Of a stretch of DNA of 53,383 bases, positions 10,096-20,387 are shown one piece after another. Within the stretch, counting starts at the first letter, position 1. Every line of letters starts with the position of its first letter. The position numbers and the translations under genes were made by a program. The notes beneath the pieces are model-generated. The model saw only the letters and a program-made list of their open reading frames with translations. It did no database searches and had not been told where the DNA came from. Source of the stretch: an uncultured Desulfomonile sp. (lineage in GTDB: Bacteria; Desulfobacterota; Desulfomonilia; Desulfomonilales; Desulfomonilaceae); the NCBI GenBank assembly GCA_903896745.1, contig CAITZA010000101.1, positions 1 through 53,383 of the forward strand, read 5' to 3'.

Positions 10096-10409
10096 GGCTT
10101 AACTCCCTCTACCGATTTTGATACGAACAACAATTTTTTGTTCTCATTAAATAATAGATCACAGATGAGAAAGGGGCAACAGAAAAGACTTTGTGGTGAG
10201 ACTGATATAAATCAAAGCCGAGTCGATAGAGGAATCTTTTTTCGATAATAAATCAGAACCCGTCCAGCATGTGTCCTGACTCATAAACTGCAGACTGGAA
10301 ATTATCTCTTTTCATGTTCCTGATTCGCAACAGTCAATACAGAATCACTCTTTTGGCCAAGACACGCCAATTAAACGCATGTAACAAACGCTAGAGTTCC
10401 TGGTGTTAC

Positions 10410-10841
10410 CTATCCCTCCAGAATATTTCTAAGTTCCTTGAGTTCCCTTTTTATCTCGAGCAAAATATCGCGGTAGTCTTCCTGATTAGAACTCAGGTTA
10501 ACAGTCTCGCCCTTTTCCACAGTGACAGGAGCATCCTCGCGTACTCGCGTGGCTTTTGTGGTTCGGGAAGCTTTCTTCTCCGCAGCCGTCTGCTTCTTCA
10601 TTTCCTGAAGGCGCTTCTTAGCCCCAGCTATGGTGAATTTTTCATCATAGAGCAGATGTTTTATTTCGAGAAGCAATTCAAGATCTTTTTTGTGATAAAG
10701 TCTCTGCCTGGCTCGGGTGCGCGTAGGCTTAAGAATCTTGAATTCAGATTCCCAATATCTTAGCACGTATGGTTCAACGTCCAATATTTCACTGACTTCG
10801 CCAATTTTGAAATATTGTTTCTCCGGAATTGCGATGGTCAT
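10410..10841 (-). CDS. MerR family transcriptional regulator
   Basis: 'KQYFKIGEVSEILDVEPYVLRYWESEFKILKPTRTRARQRLYHKKDLELLLEIKHLLYDEKFTIAGAKKRL'; downstream of pheT. Confidence 0.9.
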   Translation of the reverse strand: MTIAIPEKQYFKIGEVSEILDVEPYVLRYWESEFKILKPTRTRARQRLYHKKDLELLLEIKHLLYDEKFTIAGAKKRLQEMKKQTAAEKKASRTTKATRVREDAPVTVEKGETVNLSSNQEDYRDILLEIKRELKELRNILEG

Positions 10842-10940
10842 TTCCTACCCACCCCTCCTCATGAGAATGCAAACAACTGCTCCAACAAGATCACAACCAA
10901 AATTAACCACTTATCGATAAACACTGACAAATGATCAATA

Positions 10941-13385
10941 TTAGTCCCTGATTGAGGCTCCAAACCTCTTGGAAACCGACTCAATCACGTGAGAATGAAC
11001 CTCTTGGACTTCAGCGTCTGTAAGAGTTCGATCCTCAGACTGATACCTTATCCGGAAGGCCATGCTCTGAAAACCCGCCGGAATAGATTCACCTCGATAC
11101 AAATCAAATAGGATCACGGAACTTATAATATCATGCCCCAAACGTGAAATCAAGTGCTTAATGTCATCTCCTGAACAATTTGTTTCAACCAATATCGATA
11201 AGTCGCGTTCTACATGCGGATAGCGTGGTAGTGGTTTAAAAACTACCTTCTTGCGGTATTCAACCAGCAATGGTTCCAGCAGAATTTCAAAAACCTGAAT
11301 TTTCCCAGTTAAACCAATCTCTCTAACCTTTTTGGGGGACAACTCACCAAGGAATCCTAAACTATGATTATTAGCGTGTAACATCGCAGACTTGCCAGGA
11401 TGCAGAAAACCTTTGTCTGAGGTCTGGAACATATAGTTCTCGCATCCAAGTCCATCAAGACAATTTTCTATGGCGCCCTTCACATCGTAGAAATCAGTTT
11501 CAGGTCTCGCTTCAACCTTACCATATATGCTCACTTCTCCCCTGTTATAGTGCCAATTGTCTGGGAACCTCACTCCACACGTAATTCCCGACATTACCAA
11601 ATCTTCACGCGGAAGATCACCGCCGTCTACCGGGGTAAATATTTTTCCTATTTCAAAAAGTCTGAGCGAATCGGATTTGAAATTCAAGTTCCTCTTTAAC
11701 GCGCTTATCAAACCCGGAATGAGAGACCTTCTCATTACGCTGTGTTCTTCGGTAAGTGGATTTATTATATGTAGCTGTTTTTCGTCCTGCTCAATCAACC
11801 CAAGTTCTCGACAAAGACCTGAAGCAATAAATGACATGGAAACAATTTCATTGAAACCGGAGGACTTCATGATTTCCGCGGTCAACCTTGCCCTTTTGTA
11901 CAGGGTTTGGGATCTGTCGGGTTTTATTTTACCCGATGGCATTGATATCGGGATTCGCTGGAAGCCGTGAACTCTGGCAACCTCTTCTATCATATCGACT
12001 TCCCTGTCCAGGTCCCATCTCCAGGATGGGCCGACGCAACTTATTGCGTCTTCGCCCGATTGCATGTCATTGCAGACAATTTCAAGGCGCTTAAGGTAGG
12101 AGACTATCTGATCTTTGCTAAAATCTGTCCCAATCAGCCCGGACACTTTGGCCGTCCGTACCCTGACTGGAGATCTGACAACAGGATTGGTATAAACATC
12201 AATGATTCCAGACAATATGTTTCCGCCAGCCAATTGTTGTATGATAAATGCGGCTCTGTTTGCAGCCCAGAACGACCCTTCAGGGTCTACTCCACGCTCA
12301 AACCTGAATGAAGCTTCAGTGGACATCCCTAAGGCCTTGGCGGTCCGCCGGATTCCAAACCTCTCGAAGCAGGCGCTTTCGATCACGACATCCTGCGTAA
12401 GAGGCTCAATTTCCGAATTGAGTCCTCCCATAATTCCTGCTAAAGCTACGGATCTTTTTCCGTCCCCTATCATAAGACTATTCTGGGGAAGTTTTCTCTC
12501 GGCGCCATCCAGCGTCACAAACACTTCACCATCATCACAGCAACGGACTACTATTTTGCTTTCTGCCAAACGCCTGTAGTCAAAGGCGTGCAATGGCTGT
12601 CCGCACTCGAGAAGAATAAGGTTAGTAGCGTCAACCACATTGGAAATAGGCCTTACGCCGGCCCTGTAAAGTTTCAATCTCACTTCAAATGGTGAAGGAG
12701 AAATTTTCAATCCCTTCAACATCCTGGCGACATATCTTGGACAAAGATCCGGAGCCTGGCATTCGATTGATAACAGGGAGTCTATGTTTTCTTCAGTTTC
12801 ATTTATCTCGAAAGCCGGCTTTCTGTACCTGGCGCCAATAAGCGCTGCAAGTTCGCGAGCCGTTCCCAGAATGGATAGACAGTCGCCTCTGTTGGGGGTG
12901 ACCGACGTTTCCAGAATATAGTCCTCAATATATGTCAGGGCTGAGCCAAGCGGTAAACCTGGAGAAGTATCAGGATCAAGAATCAGGATTCCTGAAGAGT
13001 CTTCTCCTAGACCGAGTTCCTTTTCTGAACATAGCATCCCTGGTGAAGCAACGCCTCTGATTTCCCGAGATTCCACCCTCAGTCCACCGGCAAGTTCCGT
13101 TCCGACGACAGCAAGAGCCGCTATATCACCCACTTTGAGATTTGGAGCGCCACACACGATCTCTTCTACCCGATCTCGCAAGCCGACCTGGACCACAGCA
13201 AGCCTCTCATCATTAGGATGGCGCCTGATTTCGTTGATCCGGGCTGTGAAAACGGTTTTCAGGTCAGCGCCAACATGAGTCACAGACTCAACTTCTATGC
13301 CTCCCATGGTCAGGTGTTCGGCTATTTCATAGGCAGTTTTGTCTGTCTCAACAAACTCTTTCAGCCAGTTTAAGCTGACGAGCAT
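10941..13385 (-). CDS. pheT: phenylalanine--tRNA ligase beta subunit
   Basis: 814 aa; 'MLVSLNWLKEFVE', tRNA-binding domain, 'TPNRGDCLSILGTARELAAL', FDX-ACB C-terminus. Confidence 0.95.
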   Translation of the reverse strand: MLVSLNWLKEFVETDKTAYEIAEHLTMGGIEVESVTHVGADLKTVFTARINEIRRHPNDERLAVVQVGLRDRVEEIVCGAPNLKVGDIAALAVVGTELAGGLRVESREIRGVASPGMLCSEKELGLGEDSSGILILDPDTSPGLPLGSALTYIEDYILETSVTPNRGDCLSILGTARELAALIGARYRKPAFEINETEENIDSLLSIECQAPDLCPRYVARMLKGLKISPSPFEVRLKLYRAGVRPISNVVDATNLILLECGQPLHAFDYRRLAESKIVVRCCDDGEVFVTLDGAERKLPQNSLMIGDGKRSVALAGIMGGLNSEIEPLTQDVVIESACFERFGIRRTAKALGMSTEASFRFERGVDPEGSFWAANRAAFIIQQLAGGNILSGIIDVYTNPVVRSPVRVRTAKVSGLIGTDFSKDQIVSYLKRLEIVCNDMQSGEDAISCVGPSWRWDLDREVDMIEEVARVHGFQRIPISMPSGKIKPDRSQTLYKRARLTAEIMKSSGFNEIVSMSFIASGLCRELGLIEQDEKQLHIINPLTEEHSVMRRSLIPGLISALKRNLNFKSDSLRLFEIGKIFTPVDGGDLPREDLVMSGITCGVRFPDNWHYNRGEVSIYGKVEARPETDFYDVKGAIENCLDGLGCENYMFQTSDKGFLHPGKSAMLHANNHSLGFLGELSPKKVREIGLTGKIQVFEILLEPLLVEYRKKVVFKPLPRYPHVERDLSILVETNCSGDDIKHLISRLGHDIISSVILFDLYRGESIPAGFQSMAFRIRYQSEDRTLTDAEVQEVHSHVIESVSKRFGASIRD

Positions 13386-13509
13386 TCTCGGTTACCCCTC
13401 TTAGTAGAATTCTGGAAGCCTGCGGATACTTGAACGCTTCCCAAACAAATAGCGCTTGTTGTGAAAAATACTGATGTCGAAACCTTAAAAAAAAGCCGGA
13501 CATTGGTGG

Positions 13510-14526
13510 TCAGAATTGCCGCAGGAAACGCACATCGTTTTCGTAGAATGATCTGATGTCCGGAATTCCATACTTGAGCATCGCGATTCTTTCGATACCC
13601 ATTCCAAACGCGAAACCTGAATAGACCTCCGGGTCATAACCAACAAAGCCGTATAATGCGGGATCAACCATTCCTGACCCGAGGATTTCGAGCCAACCTG
13701 TGAAAGAGCAGGTTCTGCACCCAGATCCACCACAAATAACACACTGGATATCAACTTCTGCAGAGGGCTCGGTAAACGGGAAGAAACTCGGCCGGAAACG
13801 CAGGCCTATCCCTACCCCAAAATATTCTTCTACGAACGCGGTCAACACTCCTTTAAGGTCCGCCAGGGAAACATGCCTGTCCACCCATAAGCCCTCAATC
13901 TGCATAAACATTGGTGAGTGGGTTATGTCCGCGTCCCTCCTGTAAACTTTCCCAGGGCATATGATCCGAACGGGCGGTCGGCTTTTTTCCATTGTGCGTA
14001 TCTGCACGGGGGAGGTATGCGTTCTGAGAACCACATTTTCCGAAAAATAAAAAGTGTCCTGCATGTCTCTAGCTGGATGATCTTTCGGGATGTTGAGCGC
14101 TTCGAAGTTGTAATAGTCGAGTTCGACCTCAGGGCCCTCGGCCAGCTGAAAGCCAAGGCCACTAAACACCTCGATCAGCTCCGCTGTCACTACATTGAGA
14201 ACATGCAATTTTCCGAATCCGTGCCTACGACCAGGGAGCGTTACATCGATGAATTCTTTTTCAAGATCACGCTGCTCCAACTCTTCAATAAAAAACTTTT
14301 CACGGGAATCAAATCTCGACTCAAGGTCCACCTTGATCTCATTGGCGAGTTTTCCTATTGCTGATCTTTCTTCAGGTTGGAAGTCCTTGAGAGTCCGGAG
14401 CAATGTCGTCAATTCGCCCTTTCTCCCCAAAACTCGTGTACGCATCTCACTGAGAGATTTCTGGTCTGATAGATCGCCCAGGGATTTTATCGTCTCTTCT
14501 TTCAGGGAGATTAGTTTGTTAATCAT
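13510..14526 (-). CDS. pheS: phenylalanine--tRNA ligase alpha subunit
   Basis: 'GRRHGFGKLHVLN', 'LRTHTSPVQIRTM', 'GLWVDRHVSLADLKG', 'GFAFGMGIERIAMLKYGIPDIR'; MINKLISL start chosen. Confidence 0.93.
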   Translation of the reverse strand: MINKLISLKEETIKSLGDLSDQKSLSEMRTRVLGRKGELTTLLRTLKDFQPEERSAIGKLANEIKVDLESRFDSREKFFIEELEQRDLEKEFIDVTLPGRRHGFGKLHVLNVVTAELIEVFSGLGFQLAEGPEVELDYYNFEALNIPKDHPARDMQDTFYFSENVVLRTHTSPVQIRTMEKSRPPVRIICPGKVYRRDADITHSPMFMQIEGLWVDRHVSLADLKGVLTAFVEEYFGVGIGLRFRPSFFPFTEPSAEVDIQCVICGGSGCRTCSFTGWLEILGSGMVDPALYGFVGYDPEVYSGFAFGMGIERIAMLKYGIPDIRSFYENDVRFLRQF

Positions 14527-14580
14527 TAGAACCTCTTGATCCGAAAAACAACATACCGATGAACGGATGCTCAACAGGAC

Positions 14581-14613
14581 AATAAATCAAAAAAGCGGTC
14601 ATTTCAGACCGCT
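14581..14613 (-). terminator. Rho-independent terminator (candidate pheST attenuator)
   Basis: Minus strand AGCGGTC-TGAAAT-GACCGCT followed by TTTTTTG; lies between the rplT stop and pheS start. Confidence 0.8.
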
Positions 14614-14618
14614 CTTGA

Positions 14619-14672
14619 CTAGCGCTTGAATAAGCGGCCTAGCATCGATTGAGCGATAGCTATGCGCGCCAT
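14619..14672 (-). promoter_or_regulatory. candidate leader ORF and antiterminator segment upstream of pheS
   Basis: Minus strand ATG GCG CGC ATA GCT ATC GCT CAA TCG ATG CTA GGC CGC TTA TTC AAG CGC TAG; GGCCGCT (14639-14633) can pair with terminator arm AGCGGTC. Confidence 0.35.
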
Positions 14673-14694
14673 AGGTATTGTCCCAAAAAAATGA

Positions 14695-15054
14695 TCAGAC
14701 CTTCAGCGCTACCATGGCGCGATCGGCGATATTCTTGAACGCAGACGGGTCACTAATTGCAAGTTCAGCCAGAACCTTTCTGTCAAGCGCAATTTCCGCC
14801 TTGCGTAGCCCCTCAATCAGCCGGTTGTAATGAATGCCACTGAGTCGGGCAGCCGCATTAATCCGGGCTATCCATAGCCGCCTGAAATCCCTTTTCCTGT
14901 TTCGCCTGTCGCGGTATGCATAGCAAAGAGCTCTTTCGACAGTTTCCTTAGCCTGTTTTAGGGTTCTGCTCCGTCCACCAACATAACCCTTTGCCATTTT
15001 CATAATTTTTTTGCGCCTGGCTCTGCTGGCCGGCGCGCATCTTACTCTGGGCAT
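14695..15054 (-). CDS. rplT: 50S ribosomal protein L20
   Basis: 'MPRVRCAPASRARRKKIMKMAKGYVGGRSRTLKQAKETVERALCYAYRDRRNRKRDFRRLWIARINAAAR'. Confidence 0.96.
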   Translation of the reverse strand: MPRVRCAPASRARRKKIMKMAKGYVGGRSRTLKQAKETVERALCYAYRDRRNRKRDFRRLWIARINAAARLSGIHYNRLIEGLRKAEIALDRKVLAELAISDPSAFKNIADRAMVALKV

Positions 15055-15155
15055 TAGTTTCTCCTCAAACAATACTGCTGGCCGTGATCATCCTGCGTAG
15101 CGCGTCTAGAAATAAATCGCGATGTTGCGGAGACCACCGGCCGCGCAGCCAAATT

Positions 15156-15353
15156 TTATCCGTACGGCAGAAGTCTTCTGATTTGCGCGGCGTCCCTGCG
15201 ATCGATCAAAGCGCCATGGCGCAGATTTCTCTTCTGTTTGCGCGTCTTGGAAGTGAGTATATGGCTATGATAAGCCTTCTTTCTCTTTATTTTGCCGCTT
15301 TTAAGGACAGTAAACCGCTTGGCCGCTCCGCGGCATGATTTCAATTTGGGCAT
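15156..15353 (-). CDS. rpmI: 50S ribosomal protein L35
   Basis: '[45 protein letters not shown]'. Confidence 0.95.
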   Translation of the reverse strand: MPKLKSCRGAAKRFTVLKSGKIKRKKAYHSHILTSKTRKQKRNLRHGALIDRRDAAQIRRLLPYG

Positions 15354-15878
15354 CTCAAAACTCCCTAATCTGGACTTCAACCTTTTTCAGGGCATCTTTA
15401 TTGTAACCCTGTCAATTCAAGCGCGCTCCCGACCAAAGAAAAAGTTCAGCTGGGCCACAAAAACTCTTTGATGCAGGACACACCTTAAAAAAATCAGGTT
15501 ACCTTATAGTTGCGCCGTGGTCAAAAAACTCGAGCGTATTTGGCAAAAAAACTTGTCACGCTCCCGAAAAACGCATGATAAAAGCTTTTTCTGTCCCTGA
15601 AACATAGGAGCCCTTATGAGCGTTCTCTCAAACCAATATTTATACATTAAATAATTTCCCGATACAATTTTTTTTCAAGTCTTTATTCATTGTTTGACAA
15701 GAATGTTTTCTGATGATAACAAACGGATCATGTAATAGCGTTTTTTTGACCCCTTGATCGTAACCGGAAATTACCGTGCCTTTGGAAAATGTGCGGCACA
15801 CTTCAGAAGACTCAATTTTTCGTTCTGATGAAGTCCAGACAGTAATTCGGCAATAGCGGTCAAAGCTGCGACTCCCCT

Positions 15879-16067
15879 TTATTTTTTATGGCTCGAACTT
15901 TTACGCGTTTCCAATGTCATAACGCGTAGAATTTGGCGCCCAAACATGTGGTCAGTCAAATCAAGACGGGGTCTGGGGTTCAGGGCGATGAGGCATTTGT
16001 ATTTAGTACCTGCCCATGAATCCATTTTATTCGGGTCATATTGACTCGGCCACATTTGATTTTTCAT
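15879..16067 (-). CDS. small hypothetical ORF
   Basis: 62 aa; plausible composition, weak RBS, no recognised family. Confidence 0.25.
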   Translation of the reverse strand: MKNQMWPSQYDPNKMDSWAGTKYKCLIALNPRPRLDLTDHMFGRQILRVMTLETRKSSSHKK

Positions 16068-16345
16068 CTAACCTTGAGTAACCCGGTGATTGTTTGTCGT
16101 TATCAGCAATTCGGTTTTCGGGGGAGATAGGTAGCTGAACACCAGCGGTTGCGGTCACTGAGCGCTAGTGAAGAAAACTGGCGTGTGTGATTCATGTGCC
16201 GATGGGCCTTATATGCATTGGAGCTTAGTGGACTGTTTCAGCAAACAGCCGCGAGAAATCACGTTGTTAACATCAATATCCCGTGTGGATGTCGTTTATT
16301 CATATCTGGCTAAGAGTAGCCGGATTATTTCGAGGAGGAACTATT

Positions 16346-16534
16346 TTGCAAAGGTGTAAAACTTGTGGAAGGGAATATACGGCCGTACAGACCATGACTT
16401 ATTCATCTTACGGTTATTGCTCATGGGAATGCCTCATGAACAAGAAAACCAGAGGCCCGGCCCAGAACAGGCCAAATCGCAAGAACGGCCAGCGAAACTC
16501 TTACAATTCAAGATCCAAGTGGGCGGCCAGCTAG
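16346..16534 (+). CDS. small zinc-finger-like protein
   Basis: TTG start with GAGGAGGAA RBS; 'RCKTCGREYTAVQTMTYSSYGYCSWECLMNKK' paired CxxC / CxxxC. Confidence 0.5.
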   Translation: MQRCKTCGREYTAVQTMTYSSYGYCSWECLMNKKTRGPAQNRPNRKNGQRNSYNSRSKWAAS

Positions 16535-16723
16535 AAAATTGCCTCATTGGACGCACTCAAAATTGAAAAAGTTGCAGTCCGCTTGTAATTGAATTATTTT
16601 GTTGTTGAGGAAATAATTTGTTTGCCTTGCTGAAGCCTCTGGCGACTGGGAAGCTTAAATAAAGATTCAAGTTGTCGCTTACGCATATTTCCTTTAATTC
16701 TTGAAGACCTAAGGTAAATTTTT

Positions 16724-18211
16724 GTGAGTGATTTATCCCTCGGTAAAATCGTAGAGCAGCTCGACGCGGCTCACAGGGAACTGGCTCGTCTTGCGGTGTG
16801 TCAGGCTCAAGGAGTTCCTTCAACTCTTGGAGTAGGTGATATACTTGAGTCGAAACCTGTTTTACTTAAACAGAAGACGGTTGACTATCTCCGGAAACTC
16901 GCCGCTAACGCGTCTAATGATGATGTTAGAAACCGTTCAGAACGCGCCCTGTTCGCATGCATGGATCTGGCCATCGAACAAAGAACGGCATCTTTGGGAG
17001 ACATGCTGAGATTTTACATGGAACATGGACGTATGAACATTGGGAACGAAAAGATTCCTGCGCTCGACATTGTTCCCTGGCTCCAGAAGCAGGATAATTT
17101 CGAAAAGCGCGAACTGATGCGCGTTGACAGCACAATTTTCCTCAAAAAAATCGTCAATCCGATTCTTCTTGGCATGGTTGAGCTTACAGTCAGAACGGTC
17201 AGGGAAAAGTTTGGATACAGCGGTTATTCTCAATACTGCGAAGCAAAAAAACAGGTTTCTTTTGACGAATGGCAGGATAACTCAATAACATTCCTGCGTG
17301 ATACAGCATCAATCTATAAAAAGCGGATGACTCCATGGGTAGAGCAAATCATTGGACGGCCTTTTGAAAACATTAACCGCTATCACGCTCTAAGGTTACT
17401 CAGAATCAACGGTTTTGATGACTTTGTTGAGTCGCGGGGGTTCAGTCAGCTAGCTCAGGATACGTTCCTCGGGCTAGGGATCAGCTTGTTTCAGAATCCA
17501 GGTATTTTTTTTGAAATTGAAAAATCTCCCTTGAAAAATTCTGACGCCCTGTGTGTAGGGATTGATATTCCGGGTGAGATTTACGTAATAATGAATCCTG
17601 CCGGAGGGTTGATCGATCTGGAGACATTGCTTCACGAAACGGGACATGCTGCCTTTTTGAGCTGTATTTCCGCTGATCTTCCCATTGAATACCGCAGGTT
17701 TTACCGGTCATCTTCTCTGGATGAAGCGTTTGCGTTTCTTTTCATGGGGCTTGTGGAAAATCCCGCATGGCTGACACAGGTTGGCGCCATGTCGGACACA
17801 CAGGCCGAAGCGCTATCGGAAATTTGTTTTACTAAGAAACTTTGCCTTATGAGAAGATACATCGGCAAGTTTCTCGCCGAGAAAGAATATTTCGACAGGC
17901 AGAACCTGAAAAATTCTGACAGTTACTGCACATACTTGGGGCAAGCAACGGACTTCGAATATGAGCCCGAAGGCTATCTCGTTGATATGGAATCTGATTT
18001 TTATTCACTTGATTATGTCATGGCATGGTCCGGCGCAGCCATTCTCAGAAAAACCCTCGAGGAACATTTTGGAGAGAATTGGTTTTCCAAGCAGGCCGCT
18101 GGGAATTTCCTTCGAGAAATTGCTTCATACGGACGCAGGCCGTCACTTTCAGAAGTCCTGGAAAAATATTGTTCGTGTAAATTGACATTACCGGACTTGA
18201 ACAATAATTAA
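16724..18211 (+). CDS. M3-like zinc metallopeptidase (HExxH)
   Basis: 495 aa; 'DLETLLHETGHAAFLSC' HExxH motif with downstream 'RSSSLDEAFAFLF'. Confidence 0.65.
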   Translation: MSDLSLGKIVEQLDAAHRELARLAVCQAQGVPSTLGVGDILESKPVLLKQKTVDYLRKLAANASNDDVRNRSERALFACMDLAIEQRTASLGDMLRFYMEHGRMNIGNEKIPALDIVPWLQKQDNFEKRELMRVDSTIFLKKIVNPILLGMVELTVRTVREKFGYSGYSQYCEAKKQVSFDEWQDNSITFLRDTASIYKKRMTPWVEQIIGRPFENINRYHALRLLRINGFDDFVESRGFSQLAQDTFLGLGISLFQNPGIFFEIEKSPLKNSDALCVGIDIPGEIYVIMNPAGGLIDLETLLHETGHAAFLSCISADLPIEYRRFYRSSSLDEAFAFLFMGLVENPAWLTQVGAMSDTQAEALSEICFTKKLCLMRRYIGKFLAEKEYFDRQNLKNSDSYCTYLGQATDFEYEPEGYLVDMESDFYSLDYVMAWSGAAILRKTLEEHFGENWFSKQAAGNFLREIASYGRRPSLSEVLEKYCSCKLTLPDLNNN

Positions 18212-18352
18212 TTCAATATATATCACAGATCTGGTCATTTTCCCTAACCGGAGCGCTATCAATCTCATGGCGCCTGCGGGTTTATGACAAGGTCTCTTTA
18301 TGCTATATTGCGGTCGCGCGAAATTAATCTGCCGGACTTTTAGGGCAAAGAG

Positions 18353-19528
18353 ATGCAAGCGTCTTCAGACTTGAATAACCAGAACATATCTTCTTACGGA
18401 TCACCGACTAGGACCTTTTACGAGAGCTTCGAGCAAGTCGATTTGGAGTCGGGAGTCAGGCTGGGACCGCTGACTGTCGCGTATGAGACTTATGGTCAGC
18501 TCTCCCCTGGGAAAGATAATGTAGTTTTAATCTTGCATGCCCTGTCTGGTGACGCTCATGCGGCCGGCATGACAGAGAATGGCCGGGTAGGCTGGTGGGA
18601 CGGCATGATCGGACCTGGTAAAGGCGTAGATACCAACAAGTATTTTGTCATCTGCTCCAACTGTCTTGGAGGCTGCAAAGGCACCACCGGGCCACCAAGT
18701 CCCAATCCTTTGACTGGAAAACCCTACGGAAGGTCATTTCCCAGAATTACTATCAGGGACATGGTAAATGTTCAGGCCATGTTGATTGAACGTTTGGGGA
18801 TTTCAAAACTTCACAGCGTTGTGGGTGGTTCAATGGGCGGCATGCAGGCCCTGGATTGGGCCACCCGCTTTCCCGGCAAAGTAAAATCGGCTGTAGTGAT
18901 TGCCGCTACCGCAAGGCTGTCTCCACAAGGCATTGCTTTCAACTGGGTTGGCCGTAACGCTATATACTCTGATCCAATCAGCGCGTGTGGGACTCCGGAG
19001 GTCGATTCTGATTCTGTTAGAATGGGAAGAGGCCTGGCGGTTGCGAGGATGATCGGTCACATAACCTATTTATCCGAAGAAATTATGGAGCGCAAGTTCG
19101 GTCGTAAACTGACTCTCAAAGACATGGATGGCATCAGGTACAGTCTGGGCGAAAACGAGATTGGGAGTGGGGAATTTGAGGTCGAATCCTACCTGGAGCA
19201 CCAGGGCGCTAAATTTATGGAACGATTTGATGAGGATTCATATATCATTATAACCAAGGCTATCGATTATTTCGACCTTGAAAGTCAGTACGGTGATCTC
19301 ACAAGAGCATTTAGTACGGTTGAAAGCAAGATGCTTGTGTTATCATTCACTTCGGACTGGCTATATCCAACGTCAATGTCACTGGCTATCGTCAGGGCTT
19401 TGCAAACCCTGAAGAAAAATGTTTCATTTGTCGAACTTGACATGCCCTTTGGGCATGATTCTTTTCTCATTCCGGCGGCCATGCCTAAATTGACCAGAAT
19501 TATGAGGGGATTCCTGAACGGTGTCTGA
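18353..19528 (+). CDS. metX: homoserine O-acetyltransferase
   Basis: 'LGPLTVAYETYGQLSPGKDNVVLILHALSGDAHAAG', 'CSNCLGGCKGTTGPPSPNP', 'VVGGSMGGMQALDWA'; overlaps metW. Confidence 0.93.
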   Translation: MQASSDLNNQNISSYGSPTRTFYESFEQVDLESGVRLGPLTVAYETYGQLSPGKDNVVLILHALSGDAHAAGMTENGRVGWWDGMIGPGKGVDTNKYFVICSNCLGGCKGTTGPPSPNPLTGKPYGRSFPRITIRDMVNVQAMLIERLGISKLHSVVGGSMGGMQALDWATRFPGKVKSAVVIAATARLSPQGIAFNWVGRNAIYSDPISACGTPEVDSDSVRMGRGLAVARMIGHITYLSEEIMERKFGRKLTLKDMDGIRYSLGENEIGSGEFEVESYLEHQGAKFMERFDEDSYIIITKAIDYFDLESQYGDLTRAFSTVESKMLVLSFTSDWLYPTSMSLAIVRALQTLKKNVSFVELDMPFGHDSFLIPAAMPKLTRIMRGFLNGV

Positions 19529-20150
19529 TAACGTCATTGAAATTCGCACGCCCTTTCACGAGTTTGAAGCCGGATTCAACGTGATAATTGAGCTAATAAC
19601 TCCCGGTACACGGGTTCTGGACCTCGGTTGTGGAACTGGAACGCTCCTTTCGAGACTACGTGACGAGAAGGATGTGGAAGGCTGTGGTGTTGAACTGGAT
19701 CAGGAAAAGGTCATTAGATGCATCGAGAGGGGTATCAGGGTCATGACGCTGGACTTGGACCAAGGTCTCGAGGGGTTCCCTGACCTCAGCTATGAGTATG
19801 TGGTGCTCAGTCGAACACTGCAGCAATTAATGAATCCCGAAGCTCTTGTTAAGGAGATGTTGCGGGTGGGCTCAAAGTCCATAATCACATTTCCGAATTT
19901 TGGTAATTGGAAAGTAATGTTTGAGTATGTCTGGTCCGGGAAAACACCGGTTTCCGGCACACATCCCCATCCCTGGTATAACACTCCCGATATTCATCGC
20001 CTGACAATTAATGATTTTAGAAGTTTCGTAAAACAAATAGGCGCTAGAATAGAAAAGGAAATCTTCATCCTTCATAATCAGCCGCGAACACAGATGTTCT
20101 GGCCCAATCGCAGGGCCGAGTGGGGTTGTTGCCTTATTTCAGCCTATTAA
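19521..20150 (+). CDS. metW: methionine biosynthesis protein MetW
   Basis: 'GTRVLDLGCGTGTLLSRLRDEKDVEGCGVELDQEKV', 'ITFPNFGNWKVMFEYVWSGKTPVSGTHPHPWYNTPDIH'; GTG start. Confidence 0.92.
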   Translation: MSDNVIEIRTPFHEFEAGFNVIIELITPGTRVLDLGCGTGTLLSRLRDEKDVEGCGVELDQEKVIRCIERGIRVMTLDLDQGLEGFPDLSYEYVVLSRTLQQLMNPEALVKEMLRVGSKSIITFPNFGNWKVMFEYVWSGKTPVSGTHPHPWYNTPDIHRLTINDFRSFVKQIGARIEKEIFILHNQPRTQMFWPNRRAEWGCCLISAY

Positions 20151-20387
20151 ATGACTGCTTGGTAATCCATCATGAACAAGTGGTAGATCTGGCGAGTTTT
20201 CTTACAGATACCCCCAAGTTGTAACTCTCCGGGAACTTTTCAACATTCATCCATTTGCCTGACAACATTAAACGAGACGAATGCGCATTGAATTTTGCAA
20301 ACAGTTCTTGACCGGCGCGTTTGTTTAGCTGTATGCTAAGTAGTTTGATTGATTTAGAAGTATTGCAGCTACGAAGGACCACCTGAG

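Noticed and set aside
9871-10248. 125 aa plus-strand ORF
   Set aside because: Antisense to the small zinc-ribbon ORF (paired CxxC motifs on the minus strand are more protein-like).
11557-12579. Several plus-strand ORFs of 68-137 aa
   Set aside because: Antisense to pheT; no family resemblance.
18211-18353. Possible SAM/SAH riboswitch upstream of metX
   Set aside because: No conserved riboswitch core recognisable in the 140 nt leader.
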